64,000 bases of DNA, taken from the NCBI GenBank assembly GCA_944381515.1, contig CALWLM010000021.1, positions 1 through 64,000 of the forward strand, in the 5' to 3' direction. Below, piece after piece: positions 19,165 through 28,408 of this stretch (position 1 is its first letter; every line of letters begins with the position of its first letter). The notes beneath the pieces were generated by a model. The model did not search any database and was not told the origin of the DNA. It worked only from the letters and a program-made list of their open reading frames with translations. A program made the translations under genes and the position numbers. The DNA comes from an uncultured Lachnospiraceae bacterium (lineage in GTDB: Bacteria > Bacillota > Clostridia > Lachnospirales > Lachnospiraceae).

Positions 19165-19959
19165 ATGAAAAAAAAGAATTACAGCCAGCTCAATTATGAG
19201 CAGGAACTTGCCAGAAAGGAACGGGCAGAAAAAAAAGCGGCAAAAGCGGGAAAAAGTGAGCTGCCGGAAAAAGAACCGCCCTACGGTTTCTGGCGCTGCG
19301 TTCTTCTGCCAAACATTCCCAATCTTCTCTTAAACAATCTGTGGTTCGTCCTGTTCAGTCTTCCTGCCCTGTTCTGCCTCGGAGCCTTCCTGATGGTGGG
19401 GGGACTTATTTTCATCCTCGGACTTCTCCTGTCCATGGCGCTCGTGGGACCGGCCATGGCCTCGCTGTATCACCGCTGTTATGAATACACGCGGCAGGTT
19501 CCCAAGCTGGTACGCGAGCCTTTTATGACCTTCTTTCGCCGTGAATTCCGCCAGGGCGCGGCCTGCGGGCTGGTGCTGGGCATTCTCTGGATTCTTCTCG
19601 CCTTTTACAGCCTGGTTGGCCAGAGCCAGACGGAGACGCAGCCGGCAGTCTACTACACGATTGTTTTCTTATGCCTCTTTCTCGTCAGCTATTATACCAT
19701 AACCGTTATGGCACAGGTATCACAATTTGATCTTCCTACAAAAGCGATTCTGAAAAACGGCGTAATCCTCCTGGCTGCCTGCGGCTGGCGCGGCGTCGTT
19801 CCCGCCCTCCTCCAGACGGCCTACGTCCTCATTGCCGTTGCCTGGCCCTCCACCGGCCTGCTCTTATTTTTCCTGGCTGTACCCGGTATAATTTTTGCCG
19901 CAGCCACTCATCTTTTGTGGCCCAGGCTCAGTCAGATTCTCCTTACCTCCCAGGAATGA
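19165..19959 (+). CDS. YesL/DUF624-like membrane protein
   Basis: A 264-residue protein with a charged Lys/Glu-rich N-terminus (about 45 residues), then about five membrane segments, starting near NNLWFVLFSLPALF. The arrangement resembles YesL (DUF624) proteins, which in Firmicutes lie beside sugar ABC transporters and YesMN regulators and whose role is unproven. Its position divergent from the CUT1 operon fits this. I chose ATG at 19165 because GGAAGGAG precedes it; an upstream in-frame ATG at 19072 lacks a site. Confidence 0.75.
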   Translation: MKKKNYSQLNYEQELARKERAEKKAAKAGKSELPEKEPPYGFWRCVLLPNIPNLLLNNLWFVLFSLPALFCLGAFLMVGGLIFILGLLLSMALVGPAMASLYHRCYEYTRQVPKLVREPFMTFFRREFRQGAACGLVLGILWILLAFYSLVGQSQTETQPAVYYTIVFLCLFLVSYYTITVMAQVSQFDLPTKAILKNGVILLAACGWRGVVPALLQTAYVLIAVAWPSTGLLLFFLAVPGIIFAAATHLLWPRLSQILLTSQE

Positions 19960-20140
19960 ACTTTTGCACGATCCTTCTTCCCACTTTCTTTGCAATTTAT
20001 CTTTGTGCAAATTGCAAATTGTTTTGAAAATATGCCAAAGAAGCTTCCGAAAAACCGTGCTATACTACTGGAAAAGCAGCGGACAAAAAACCGTCTCGCC
20101 TGCCAAATGCACACAAGTTTGAGGAAAGGATCGTGAATTT

Positions 20141-21124
20141 ATGAAAATTGCCATGCTCTTGGATCAACAGATCCGTCCACAGGTGATGGACGAGGAAACC
20201 TGCCGCCTCTTTCAGTCGGCCGGAACGGTAGTGTGGAATCAGACCACAGAAAATGACCCGGAAAATGCGCGCAGGCTGCTGGAGGGCGCGGATATCGCAG
20301 TGACCAGCTGGGGAAGTCCGGCTCTTACCGCCGAGCTTCTGGATACCGCCCCCGATCTGAAACTGGTGCTGCATGCGGCCGGCAGCGTAAAATCTGTGGC
20401 CACAGACGAAATGTACCGGAGGGGAATCCAGATCGTCTCCTCCGCCTGCGTTCTCAGCAGCGGCGTATCGGAAACAGCCCTGGGGCTCACCATCGCCGCC
20501 TGCAAGAATTTCTTTGCTCTCAATCAGGAAATCCGACAGGGCGGATGGTCCCACACAGGCATAACCGACCTGTACAACATTACCGTCGGCATTGTCAGCA
20601 TGGGGATTGCCGGGAGCCATTTTGCAGAGCTTCTGCAAAACTTCTCCGTCCATGTTATCGCCTATGATCCTTATGTCTCGCAGGAACAGATGGCCGCTCT
20701 GGGCGCAGAAAAAGTAAGCTTCGAGGAGCTGCTGCGCCGAAGCGACGTGGTAAGCCTTCATGCCCCCACCGGCGACGCCACCTACCACATGATCAATCAA
20801 GAGACTCTCAGCCAGATGAAAGACGGCGCCATTCTGATCAATACGGCCCGCGGTTCCCTTATCGACGAGGCCGCCCTCATCAGCGCCCTGCAAAACGGCA
20901 AGCTTAAAGCCGCCTGTCTGGACGTCACCGACCCGGAGCCCCCGGCACAGGACAGCCCGCTGCGCTCTCTGCCCAACTGCATCCTGACTCCTCATCTGGC
21001 CGGTCAGGCCGGCAACGGACTGTGCAAGATCGGAATGCACTGCTATGAGCAGATGCAGCATTTTCTGGCCGGCGTCCCTATGACGGGACAGGTCAGTCAG
21101 GCAATGCTCAGCCGAATTGCCTGA
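20141..21124 (+). CDS. D-isomer-specific 2-hydroxyacid dehydrogenase
   Basis: A 327-residue NAD-dependent dehydrogenase. It has the NAD-binding segment around ITVGIVSMGIAGSHFAELL, a conserved Arg in ILINTARGSLIDE, the acidic pair in LDVTDPEPP and the catalytic His in LTPHLAG. It probably interconverts a 2-oxoacid and a D-2-hydroxyacid, perhaps a sugar-acid derivative. The following enolase-superfamily gene starts 13 bases after its stop, so the two form a pair that may handle one acid sugar. ATG is preceded by GAGGAAAGGATCG. Confidence 0.88.
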   Translation: MKIAMLLDQQIRPQVMDEETCRLFQSAGTVVWNQTTENDPENARRLLEGADIAVTSWGSPALTAELLDTAPDLKLVLHAAGSVKSVATDEMYRRGIQIVSSACVLSSGVSETALGLTIAACKNFFALNQEIRQGGWSHTGITDLYNITVGIVSMGIAGSHFAELLQNFSVHVIAYDPYVSQEQMAALGAEKVSFEELLRRSDVVSLHAPTGDATYHMINQETLSQMKDGAILINTARGSLIDEAALISALQNGKLKAACLDVTDPEPPAQDSPLRSLPNCILTPHLAGQAGNGLCKIGMHCYEQMQHFLAGVPMTGQVSQAMLSRIA

Positions 21125-21137
21125 GAGGAGAGGGACG

Positions 21138-22424
21138 ATGAGCCATATTGTTCTTACACGAAACGCCATGCGAAGGGAGCCCCTCAAACGTCCCTTCGGC
21201 TTTAAGGGAGGGGCTTTGAGCCAGCTGTGGCAGACTGCCTGCCTGATCGAGGATGACGAAGGAACACGCGGTCTGGGGCTGGGCGTACAGAGCGTGCTGT
21301 GGAGCGACGCTACTCTGTCGGCTCAGCTGGGCCAGGAGAAGGGCAACCGGCTGATGTTCTCCCTGACCCAATATGCCCTCTCCCTCCTAAAAGGGCGGGA
21401 GCTTTGCCGGCCCGACCTCATGACCGGCCAGCTGATCCCGGCCGTATGGGATTATGGCAGGAGCCATGGTTTTCCCTCCATGCGTCTGACCTTTGTACTT
21501 AACGCGCTGACGCCGGTGGACTGGGCGCTGTGGCAGCTCTACGCCAGAAAGACCGGCTGCCTGCACTTTGAGAGGCTCGTTTCGCCTCTGACCCAAAGTC
21601 TCAGCGCCAGGCAGCAGATTCTGGGAAATATTCCGCTGATTTCCTACGATACCACCGAGGAGGAGATTCGCGCTCTGGCAGACCAGGGTATCTTTCTGTA
21701 CAAGATCAAGATCGGTTCCGCTCCGGCAGGGCCAGCGGACCTGGACGCCATGCTGCGGTGGGATATTGCCAGACTGAAGCAGGTTCACAGCCTGGTCGGA
21801 GACCGTGTCACCCCTTACACCGACTGCGGATACCCCCTCTATTATCTGGATGCCAACGGGCGCTACGACACCATTGACCGGATAATGGCTCTCCTCGACG
21901 CCCTGGACCACGATGGCATCCTGGAGCGCGTCCTCCTTCTGGAGGAGCCTGTGCCGGAGGAGCATCTCCAGGATGTCTCCCGTCTTCCGGTACGGGTAGC
22001 CGGAGATGAAAGCGCCCACAGCCATACCGACGCCATCCATCTGATGGACGACTATGGTTACAGCGCCATAGCCTTAAAGCCTATTGCCAAGACCCTCTCC
22101 ATAACCCTGCAGATCTGCGAGGAAGCAGCCAAAAGACAGATTCCCTGTTTCTGCGCCGACCTGACGGTAAATCCGGCCATGGTGGAATACAGCAAAAATA
22201 TCGCCGCCCGCCTGTCTCCCCTGCCCGGTCTGAAAGCCGGCGTACTGGAAAGCAACGGGGCGCAGAATTACCAGAACTGGGAAGAAATGAAGAAATTAAA
22301 TCCGGCCCAGGGATACCCCTGGGCCGAAGCCGATAACAGTCTGTATCATTTGGACGACAGCTACTATGCCTGCGACGGCGGTATCTGGCTGCCCTATACA
22401 GAATATGAAAGCTGGCTGTCCTGA
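21138..22424 (+). CDS. Enolase-superfamily enzyme (mandelate racemase/muconate lactonizing-like)
   Basis: A 428-residue protein with the two-domain enolase-superfamily layout. The catalytic Lys region is LYKIKIGS (K-x-K) at about 195. Metal-ligand positions are YTDCGYPL (Asp, replacing the common DxN), LLLEEPVPEE and AGDESAH. It would abstract a proton next to a carboxylate, giving dehydration or epimerisation of an acid sugar. Substrate is unknown. ATG at 21138 follows GAGGAGAGGGACG; a longer frame starting at 21117 overlaps the dehydrogenase and is less likely. Confidence 0.82.
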   Translation: MSHIVLTRNAMRREPLKRPFGFKGGALSQLWQTACLIEDDEGTRGLGLGVQSVLWSDATLSAQLGQEKGNRLMFSLTQYALSLLKGRELCRPDLMTGQLIPAVWDYGRSHGFPSMRLTFVLNALTPVDWALWQLYARKTGCLHFERLVSPLTQSLSARQQILGNIPLISYDTTEEEIRALADQGIFLYKIKIGSAPAGPADLDAMLRWDIARLKQVHSLVGDRVTPYTDCGYPLYYLDANGRYDTIDRIMALLDALDHDGILERVLLLEEPVPEEHLQDVSRLPVRVAGDESAHSHTDAIHLMDDYGYSAIALKPIAKTLSITLQICEEAAKRQIPCFCADLTVNPAMVEYSKNIAARLSPLPGLKAGVLESNGAQNYQNWEEMKKLNPAQGYPWAEADNSLYHLDDSYYACDGGIWLPYTEYESWLS

Positions 22425-22432
22425 TTTTCAGC

Positions 22433-23194
22433 CTAGACAAGCAGTGAGGAGCTGTCCTGGTCCAGATACAGTACTGCCCCCGGATGGCGGCGCAGCACAG
22501 AGGCCGGACAGCTCTCGTTCACCGGCCCCATACAGGCCTCCCGTACCGCCTGCGCCTTGGACGCAGCCGGCACGACGCAGAACATATACCGAGCCGCGCA
22601 CAGAGCCGGTATCGTCAGGGTCACCGCGTGGGTCGGCACCTGATCGAGCCTTTCAAAGCAGCCGTCATGCACCTGCTGCATGCGGCACACCGAATCAAGC
22701 TCCACCACCTTCACCAGCCTGCCATCTGCAAAGTCGGCAACCGGCGGATCGTTAAAGGCGATATGTCCGTTTTCGCCGATTCCCAGACAGACAATGTCCA
22801 CAGGATAGCGCCGCAGCAAATTGCTGTAATTTTCGCAGATCTCCTCCGGCGTCTTGCCGGCATCCCGCAGATAGTATCGTTCTCTCATATCCACCCGCTC
22901 AAACAAGGCTCTGTCCAGAAAATTGCCGAAGCACTGGCTGGCCTCCCGGTCCAGCCCGCAGTATTCATCCATGTGAAAAGCGCGGACTCTGTTCCAGGGA
23001 ATGTCCGGATTGCTCCTAAGCGCCTCCAGCATTTCATTCTGCGAGGGAGCGGCGGCAAAAATCATATTGCAATCTTCCTTTTCCTCCAGAATCCGGCTAA
23101 TTGAAGCAGCAGCGTCCGCCGCAGCCGCCCGTCCCATCTCCAGACGGCTGTCATAGATCTGCACCCTCAGCTGATCATACTTTTCCTCTCTCAT
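22433..23194 (-). CDS. nagB: Glucosamine-6-phosphate deaminase family protein
   Basis: A 253-residue enzyme expected to convert glucosamine-6-phosphate to fructose-6-phosphate and ammonia. Conserved motifs are AFHMDEYCGL and GIGENGHIAFNDPP, containing the active-site Asp and His, and PTHAVTLTIPALCAA near the end. It resembles the NagB-like branch common in sugar operons rather than the allosteric Escherichia coli form. ATG at 23194 has GGAGGAAAA. It overlaps the end of nagA by 20 bases, so translation is probably coupled. Confidence 0.85.
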   Translation of the reverse strand: MREEKYDQLRVQIYDSRLEMGRAAAADAAASISRILEEKEDCNMIFAAAPSQNEMLEALRSNPDIPWNRVRAFHMDEYCGLDREASQCFGNFLDRALFERVDMRERYYLRDAGKTPEEICENYSNLLRRYPVDIVCLGIGENGHIAFNDPPVADFADGRLVKVVELDSVCRMQQVHDGCFERLDQVPTHAVTLTIPALCAARYMFCVVPAASKAQAVREACMGPVNESCPASVLRRHPGAVLYLDQDSSSLLV

Positions 23195-24392
23195 TTTTCC
23201 TCCTGTCCCGGTACGCTTCATTCTCCCAGCGCACCTTCCCATCTGTCAATACCATGCAAATGTTGATATCCTCATCAAAAAGAATCAGATCCGCCGCCCG
23301 GCCGCTTGCCACCCGTCCCGTAACTTTGTCCAGTCCCATAATACGGGCCGGCGTCTCCGTCAGCATCTTCACCGTATCTGCAAGGGTCGCCCCGCCCAGA
23401 CGCATCATCGTGCGCGCCAGCCGGTCCGTGGTGCATATACTTCCCGCAAAAGCCTTACGGTCCGGCATTTTGGCCACGCCATCCTCCACAATGACTCTCT
23501 GCCCCTTGGACAGGCTTCCCAGTATACTCTCCCCTTCCCTCTGTCCAGCCGCACGCATGGCGTCCGTCACCAGCGCCAGCCGGTCCGGCCCGATGAAGCG
23601 ATAGGCCATCTGCAAAAGCTCCGGCGGAAGATGACAGCCGTCGGCAATCACCTCACTGGTCAGCTCCGGCAGCACATAGGCGCTCTCCACTATGCCGCCG
23701 CGGCGAAAGCCTCCCTGCCTGGTTACAGTGGACATGGCAGAGTACAAATGGGTGACATGCGTAAAGCCGTGCCCCATCGCTTCTTTGACCTGTGCATAGA
23801 CGGCGTCGCTGTGGCCGATGGATCCCAGCACCCCATGGTTTTGCAGATAGTCTCCCATGGCCAGGGCGCCCGGAAGCTCCGGCGCCACAGTCCAGCGCAG
23901 GATTCCCGGACACAGCTCGATCAGCTCCTCATACTCCTCCGGCACGGGCCCCCGTATGTAAGCCGGGTCCTGCGCCCCGCTCTGCGCGGGAGCCAGATAA
24001 GGCCCCTCCATATGCAGGCCCAGCAGTCTGGCCCCATCTCCCAGCTGGTCCCTGCACGCATTGTACATTCTGGCAGCCCCAAGCATCTCCTCCATTGTGG
24101 CTGCCAGCGTCGTCGCCACGATTCCGGTGGTTCCATGCCGCAGATGCAGCCGGCGCACGCCGTCCCACGCCTCCCGCGTTCCGTCCATAAAGTCATGTCC
24201 GCCTCCTCCGTGGACATGAATGTCAATGAATCCATGGGAGAGATACAGCCCGGAGGCGTCGATCTCTTCTTCAGCAGCCCAGCCTTTGCCGGGCGGCAGC
24301 AGATTTGAAACCTTCCCGTCCTGAATAAACAGGTCGCAGCAGGTAATTCTGCCGTCCTGTACCAGCCTGGCATTCCGTATAACGGTATTCAT
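23175..24392 (-). CDS. nagA: N-acetylglucosamine-6-phosphate deacetylase
   Basis: A 405-residue amidohydrolase-fold enzyme that deacetylates N-acetylglucosamine-6-phosphate. It has HGFIDIHVHGGGG (HxH metal motif at about 59-61), GLHMEGPYLAP with the catalytic metal-binding Glu, GSIGHSDAVY, and LVTDAMRAAG with the catalytic Asp. ATG at 24392 is preceded by GGGGGTGG. It is the fourth gene of an AraC-led operon and feeds nagB directly. The source of the sugar could be the GH20-like enzyme at 7256. Confidence 0.92.
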   Translation of the reverse strand: MNTVIRNARLVQDGRITCCDLFIQDGKVSNLLPPGKGWAAEEEIDASGLYLSHGFIDIHVHGGGGHDFMDGTREAWDGVRRLHLRHGTTGIVATTLAATMEEMLGAARMYNACRDQLGDGARLLGLHMEGPYLAPAQSGAQDPAYIRGPVPEEYEELIELCPGILRWTVAPELPGALAMGDYLQNHGVLGSIGHSDAVYAQVKEAMGHGFTHVTHLYSAMSTVTRQGGFRRGGIVESAYVLPELTSEVIADGCHLPPELLQMAYRFIGPDRLALVTDAMRAAGQREGESILGSLSKGQRVIVEDGVAKMPDRKAFAGSICTTDRLARTMMRLGGATLADTVKMLTETPARIMGLDKVTGRVASGRAADLILFDEDINICMVLTDGKVRWENEAYRDRRKNERGKV

Positions 24393-24441
24393 ATAATTTC
24401 CACCCCCGCCTTCCATACCTGATCTATTTTTTGCTCCGGCC

Positions 24442-25308
24442 TCAAACCGAAATGCCGGCCTGGGTCAGCAATTCCTTCAATGCCTCCGCGCTCTCCGCCG
24501 TCGCTTCCCAGCCTCCGGCGGTAAAGCCCGCTCCCTGGGGACGGCGCAGCTGTTCCTCCGACAATTCGGCGTTTTTGCGGTAATGAGTTTCCAGAGAGAG
24601 CCAGCCGTCGTATCCGTCAGCCCGCAGCCTTGCAAAAAGCGCCGGATAATCCACCAGCCCTGTCCCCACCTTCACGCACTCCGGCTTTCCGTCCTGCAAT
24701 ATGGCGTCTTTGATATGAATATGGCCCAGATAAGGAGCTATGGCCTCATAGCCTTCCGGATAGGGCCTCTCCCCCAGCGGATCATAGATATCGTTTCCGG
24801 GATCGTAGATTGCTCCGAACAGATTCCCATCCAGCAGACCCAGCAGGCCTGCCAGCGCTCCATGGTTGGTGGTATTGACGCTGGGATCTGCCTCCAGTAA
24901 CAGTCTCTTGCCCCACTGCCGCAAAATCCTGGCCGGCTCTTCATAAAAGGGCGCCAGCTGTCCGGCGGGAGCGCAGCCGCCCTCCTGCCAGAAAGAAAAG
25001 CCTCGTATCACCGGGCACTCCAAAATATCCGCCGCAGCGCACAGCCGTTTCAGCTTTTCCCATTCCTCCCGCACCGCTTTCTCATCCAGCCGGCTGCACT
25101 TATAAAAAGAGCCTGCAATACTGCACGCGCAGAGTCCCTCCCCGTCCAGCCGCCGCTTCATCTCAAGCAGGGTCTCTTTCTCTAGCTGGTCCACCGCCAG
25201 ATTCTCAATGCTGCGAAGCTCCAGCCCCTGCAATCCATATTTTCCGGCAAAGGCCACCGCCTCCTCAAAGCTCTGGGTGGCCTCGTCGGTTATAAAACTC
25301 AGTCTCAT
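24442..25308 (-). CDS. Sugar phosphate isomerase/epimerase (xylose isomerase-like TIM barrel)
   Basis: A 288-residue AP-endonuclease-2/xylose-isomerase-type barrel. Typical elements are GLQGLELRSIEN near the start, LLLEADPSVNTTNHG in the middle, and YLGHIHIKDA and WLSLETHYRK towards the end, carrying likely metal-binding Glu, Asp and His. Proteins of this family next to Gfo/Idh/MocA dehydrogenases often act on inositol or 3-keto sugars. Here the Gfo gene lies 52 bases upstream and nagA 49 bases downstream. The substrate is unknown. Confidence 0.83.
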   Translation of the reverse strand: MRLSFITDEATQSFEEAVAFAGKYGLQGLELRSIENLAVDQLEKETLLEMKRRLDGEGLCACSIAGSFYKCSRLDEKAVREEWEKLKRLCAAADILECPVIRGFSFWQEGGCAPAGQLAPFYEEPARILRQWGKRLLLEADPSVNTTNHGALAGLLGLLDGNLFGAIYDPGNDIYDPLGERPYPEGYEAIAPYLGHIHIKDAILQDGKPECVKVGTGLVDYPALFARLRADGYDGWLSLETHYRKNAELSEEQLRRPQGAGFTAGGWEATAESAEALKELLTQAGISV

Positions 25309-25360
25309 ATATATTCCTGCCTTTTGATAATACAGGCATCAAAGAATATTTAGCCTGCCA

Positions 25361-26392
25361 TCATGCAAACTTAATAATCTTTCCCGTCCTGGTAGATTCA
25401 TAGATGGAGCAGATCACCTGCACCGCCTTATCCGCCTTCCACGGCGGAATAATCGGCTCCCTGTCTTCCTTTACAGCCTGGGCGATATCCCGAAGCAGGC
25501 AGATATGCCCGTAAATACCGATATCCACAGCGCTCTTGGCTCCGCCTACCCTCTCGCCCAGCTCCGGACAGGGGGGCGCGTCCTGCTCGTCAATAAAGCT
25601 CCACTGGCGGATTCCTTCATCGTCAAAGACAATGCTGCCCTTTTCTCCATGTATGGCAAAGGTGGTGGAAAAGCCGGGATAAGCGGTGGTGGCTCCTTCG
25701 ATCACACACAGGGTCCCCTTCTTCATCCGCAGCACGGCCGCCGCCGTATCCTCCACCGGAATCTGACGGGACAGTGTATCCGCTCTTCCATAGAGGGTGT
25801 CGATTTCATCATCCAGCATCCAGAGAATCAGGTCCACTCCATGGACGCCCTGATTCATCAGAGCTCCGCCGCCGTCCAGTTCCCAGGTCCCGCGCCAGCC
25901 GGCGCTGTCGTAATAGGCCTGATCCCTGTAATATTTCAGCTGTGCTTCCGCCAGACAGATCCGCCCCAGCCGGCCCGAGGCTATGATATCGCGCACAGCG
26001 ATCGCCACCGGCATCATTCGCCGCTGGAAGATGCACTGCATCTTGGTATGGTTCTTCTTCACCGTCTCGATGATCGAAGCGATCTTCTCCGGCGTAATCT
26101 CCATAGGCTTTTCGCAGACGATAGCCTTGCCTGCCTCCGACGCGGCAATGCAGATTTCCCCGTGGATTCCGCTGGGCACGCAGACGCAGACGATATCTAC
26201 CTGCGGATCTGCAAGAACCTCGCGATAGTCGTAATAGACCCTGGGCACATTGTGGTCCTTGGCATACTGGTCGGCCTTCTCCCGGATAATGTCACAGCAG
26301 GCATAAAGGCGGCAGTCCTCCTCTGCCAACGCCTCCAGCGCCTTTGCATGTGTAAATGCAATTACTCCGCAGCCAATCACCGCAAAATTCAT
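25361..26392 (-). CDS. Gfo/Idh/MocA-family oxidoreductase
   Basis: A 343-residue enzyme with the Rossmann motif FAVIGCGVIAFTHAKAL and EKP in AIVCEKPMEITPE. GGGALMNQGVHGVDL carries the conserved catalytic-site His. Length is standard for the family. ATG at 26392 is preceded by AGGAGGAAGAGAA. With the TIM-barrel isomerase downstream it forms a dehydrogenase/isomerase pair reminiscent of inositol or 3-keto-glycoside pathways; that assignment is inference. Confidence 0.88.
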   Translation of the reverse strand: MNFAVIGCGVIAFTHAKALEALAEEDCRLYACCDIIREKADQYAKDHNVPRVYYDYREVLADPQVDIVCVCVPSGIHGEICIAASEAGKAIVCEKPMEITPEKIASIIETVKKNHTKMQCIFQRRMMPVAIAVRDIIASGRLGRICLAEAQLKYYRDQAYYDSAGWRGTWELDGGGALMNQGVHGVDLILWMLDDEIDTLYGRADTLSRQIPVEDTAAAVLRMKKGTLCVIEGATTAYPGFSTTFAIHGEKGSIVFDDEGIRQWSFIDEQDAPPCPELGERVGGAKSAVDIGIYGHICLLRDIAQAVKEDREPIIPPWKADKAVQVICSIYESTRTGKIIKFA

Positions 26393-26433
26393 TTCTCTTC
26401 CTCCTGTGAAAAATGGCACTGTGAATAAGGTTT

Positions 26434-27267
26434 TTAAAAGGTGTAAAAACGGTTCCCCGAATTTCTCATCCGGTATTCCAGAGGGGAACAGTGTTCCTTT
26501 TCTTTGAAAAAGCGGCTGAAATAATGAATGGTCTGAAAGCCCACCAGCTCGGATATCTCCGATATACTGATATTGGTCTCTACCAGAAGCTCTTTGGCTT
26601 TTGCCAGCCGCAGCTGAATAATATAGCGCAGCGGCGTCGTCCCGTAGGTCTTCTTGAATGCCTGCGTCAAAGAGGTCTTGTTGCTGCGGGCCACCTGAGA
26701 AAGGGTGTCCAGGGTAATATTGTGGATATAGTTTTCCTGTATGTAGCTCTCCACTCCCGCAATATCAATATTTCCCCGCTGCGCCGCCGCGCCGCTTTCC
26801 GGCTCCGGCAGAGCGGACAAAGCCTGCCTCTCCTGCGTCTGCGTCCGCAGAATCATCAGCAAAATCATCCACAGATAGCAGGAGATGGTCCACATATAAA
26901 AGGGCAGCTTTTTCTCGCTCTCCGCCATTATCCGGTTAAAATAATATTTGGCGGTCTGCACATCCTCCAGATGCTTTTGTACCGGCAGCTCCCAGAGCTT
27001 TTGGAACAGTCCCGCCTCGTTTACGTCAAATTTAACGTCGTAGAGCCGCAGAGTCCCCTTCTTTTCCTCCCGGGGCCGAATCCCATGAAAGGTCTGGGGA
27101 CGAAACAGGAGGACGTCTCCGGCCCCCGCCTCCAGAGTTTCCTCCCCCGCCTGTACGATGGCCTCTCCCTCCGATACCACCACCAGCTGAAAAAAGGTAT
27201 GCTCATGAAGCTTGTTTTCCCAATCCTGCGAATACTTTCCGCACCATAAGATATCATATCCGTTCAA
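26434..27267 (-). CDS. AraC-family transcriptional regulator (cupin sensor)
   Basis: About 277 residues. The N-terminal half is a cupin-like sugar-binding domain (NKLHEHTFFQLVVVSEGEA, then FRPQTFHG). The C-terminal third has two AraC helix-turn-helix units (LDTLSQVARSNKTSLTQAF and ISISEISELVGFQTIHYFSR). It heads the operon with the Gfo oxidoreductase, isomerase, nagA and nagB, and probably controls it. Start codon choice is uncertain: GTG at 27276 touches the AAGGAG site, while TTG at 27267 has eight-base spacing, so I prefer the latter. Confidence 0.85.
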   Translation of the reverse strand: MNGYDILWCGKYSQDWENKLHEHTFFQLVVVSEGEAIVQAGEETLEAGAGDVLLFRPQTFHGIRPREEKKGTLRLYDVKFDVNEAGLFQKLWELPVQKHLEDVQTAKYYFNRIMAESEKKLPFYMWTISCYLWMILLMILRTQTQERQALSALPEPESGAAAQRGNIDIAGVESYIQENYIHNITLDTLSQVARSNKTSLTQAFKKTYGTTPLRYIIQLRLAKAKELLVETNISISEISELVGFQTIHYFSRFFKEKEHCSPLEYRMRNSGNRFYTF

Positions 27268-27439
27268 AGACAACACTCCTTCGGCTCTTTATAAACAGCT
27301 TACAGCCTTATTATGAGACATGAAGACAGATAAAAAAAGGAATATCGTCCACAAAACCTGTCATTTATGCTAAAATAGTCCTGTCTCGTGCAGACAGCAT
27401 TAAGGATAGACTCAGACAGAATCAGCAGGAGGATTGACA

Positions 27440-28408
27440 ATGGATTACAGACAGGCTCCCACATTTATGGAAAAAGCACAGATGTTTGACAAATGCGATT
27501 TCTGCAAAATTTTTGAAGCCACGGACAAACACCCCACAGGGCATATTCCCCACTATCACGATTATACGCAGATCTGGTATGTCCGCCGGGGCTGCTGTGA
27601 GCATTGGCTGGAGGGGAAAAAATATGAAATGGCCAGAGGAAACGTATTTGTTCTGCCCCCTTCCCTGGCACATATGACCCAGTTTCAAAAGGATTCCGCC
27701 ATCATTTGCTGCGAATTCGATTTAAATCAGCTTTTTGGCGAACAAAAAGGAGCAGACACCCCTTCCATATCGCTTCCGGTGCAATCTGCTCTGAATATTA
27801 TTTCTTTTAATCTTTTCTTTTCACAGAACGACAAGGTAAAGTCCAATTTCGTCCTCTCTCCCATGGCGGAGCAGGAAGTAGGCGCACGGATGAAAACGCT
27901 CCTCCGCGAATACGAAGAGGAGCGGGTATACTATCAGGAATTTCTGCGGGTGGAGATCCAGGGGCTTTTGCTGCTCCTTGCCCGGGAATTTCATCAATCG
28001 CCCATCCATGACGCCTCGGTGGAGATCTATAATCAAAATAAGGCAATGATGGAAAAGGCTATCGAATATATTGACGAACATTATGCAGAACAGCTGACCC
28101 TGGAACAGGTCTGCCGCCTGTCCACCCTGTCCAAGACCTATTTCTGCTACCTGTTCAAGCTGATGACCCAGCAGACCTTTGTGGAGTATATGCTGAATCT
28201 GCGCATTCGCCATGCCTCGGCGCTTTTGGAGAACAGTTCTCTGTCCATCACCACCATCGGAGGCATGGTGGGTTTTAACGACTCCACCCACTTTTCCCGA
28301 ACCTTTCATCGTCTGGTGGGCATGTCGCCCCGCAGCTACCGCTCGCTGAAACGAGGTTCCGGCGCAGAGGACAGCTCCACCGGCAGTCCTAAAGAGGCGG
28401 AGCGGTAG
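27440..28408 (+). CDS. AraC-family transcriptional regulator
   Basis: A 322-residue regulator, divergent from the previous AraC gene. It has a cupin-like N-terminus (GHIPHYHDYTQIWYVRRG, FVLPPSLAHM) and a C-terminal AraC domain (LTLEQVCRLSTLSKTYFCYLF, then LSITTIGGMVGFNDSTHFSR). ATG at 27440 has AGGAGG seven bases upstream; a TTG two codons earlier is less likely. Its last 73 bases overlap, in opposite orientation, the 3' end of the Gfo gene at 28336. The target is not clear. The adjacent AraC-led operon or the uxu operon are candidates. Confidence 0.86.
   Translation: MDYRQAPTFMEKAQMFDKCDFCKIFEATDKHPTGHIPHYHDYTQIWYVRRGCCEHWLEGKKYEMARGNVFVLPPSLAHMTQFQKDSAIICCEFDLNQLFGEQKGADTPSISLPVQSALNIISFNLFFSQNDKVKSNFVLSPMAEQEVGARMKTLLREYEEERVYYQEFLRVEIQGLLLLLAREFHQSPIHDASVEIYNQNKAMMEKAIEYIDEHYAEQLTLEQVCRLSTLSKTYFCYLFKLMTQQTFVEYMLNLRIRHASALLENSSLSITTIGGMVGFNDSTHFSRTFHRLVGMSPRSYRSLKRGSGAEDSSTGSPKEAER

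Noticed and set aside
20060-21187. 375-codon antisense frame across the 2-hydroxyacid dehydrogenase gene
   Set aside because: No start context or family motifs; the plus-strand dehydrogenase is convincing.
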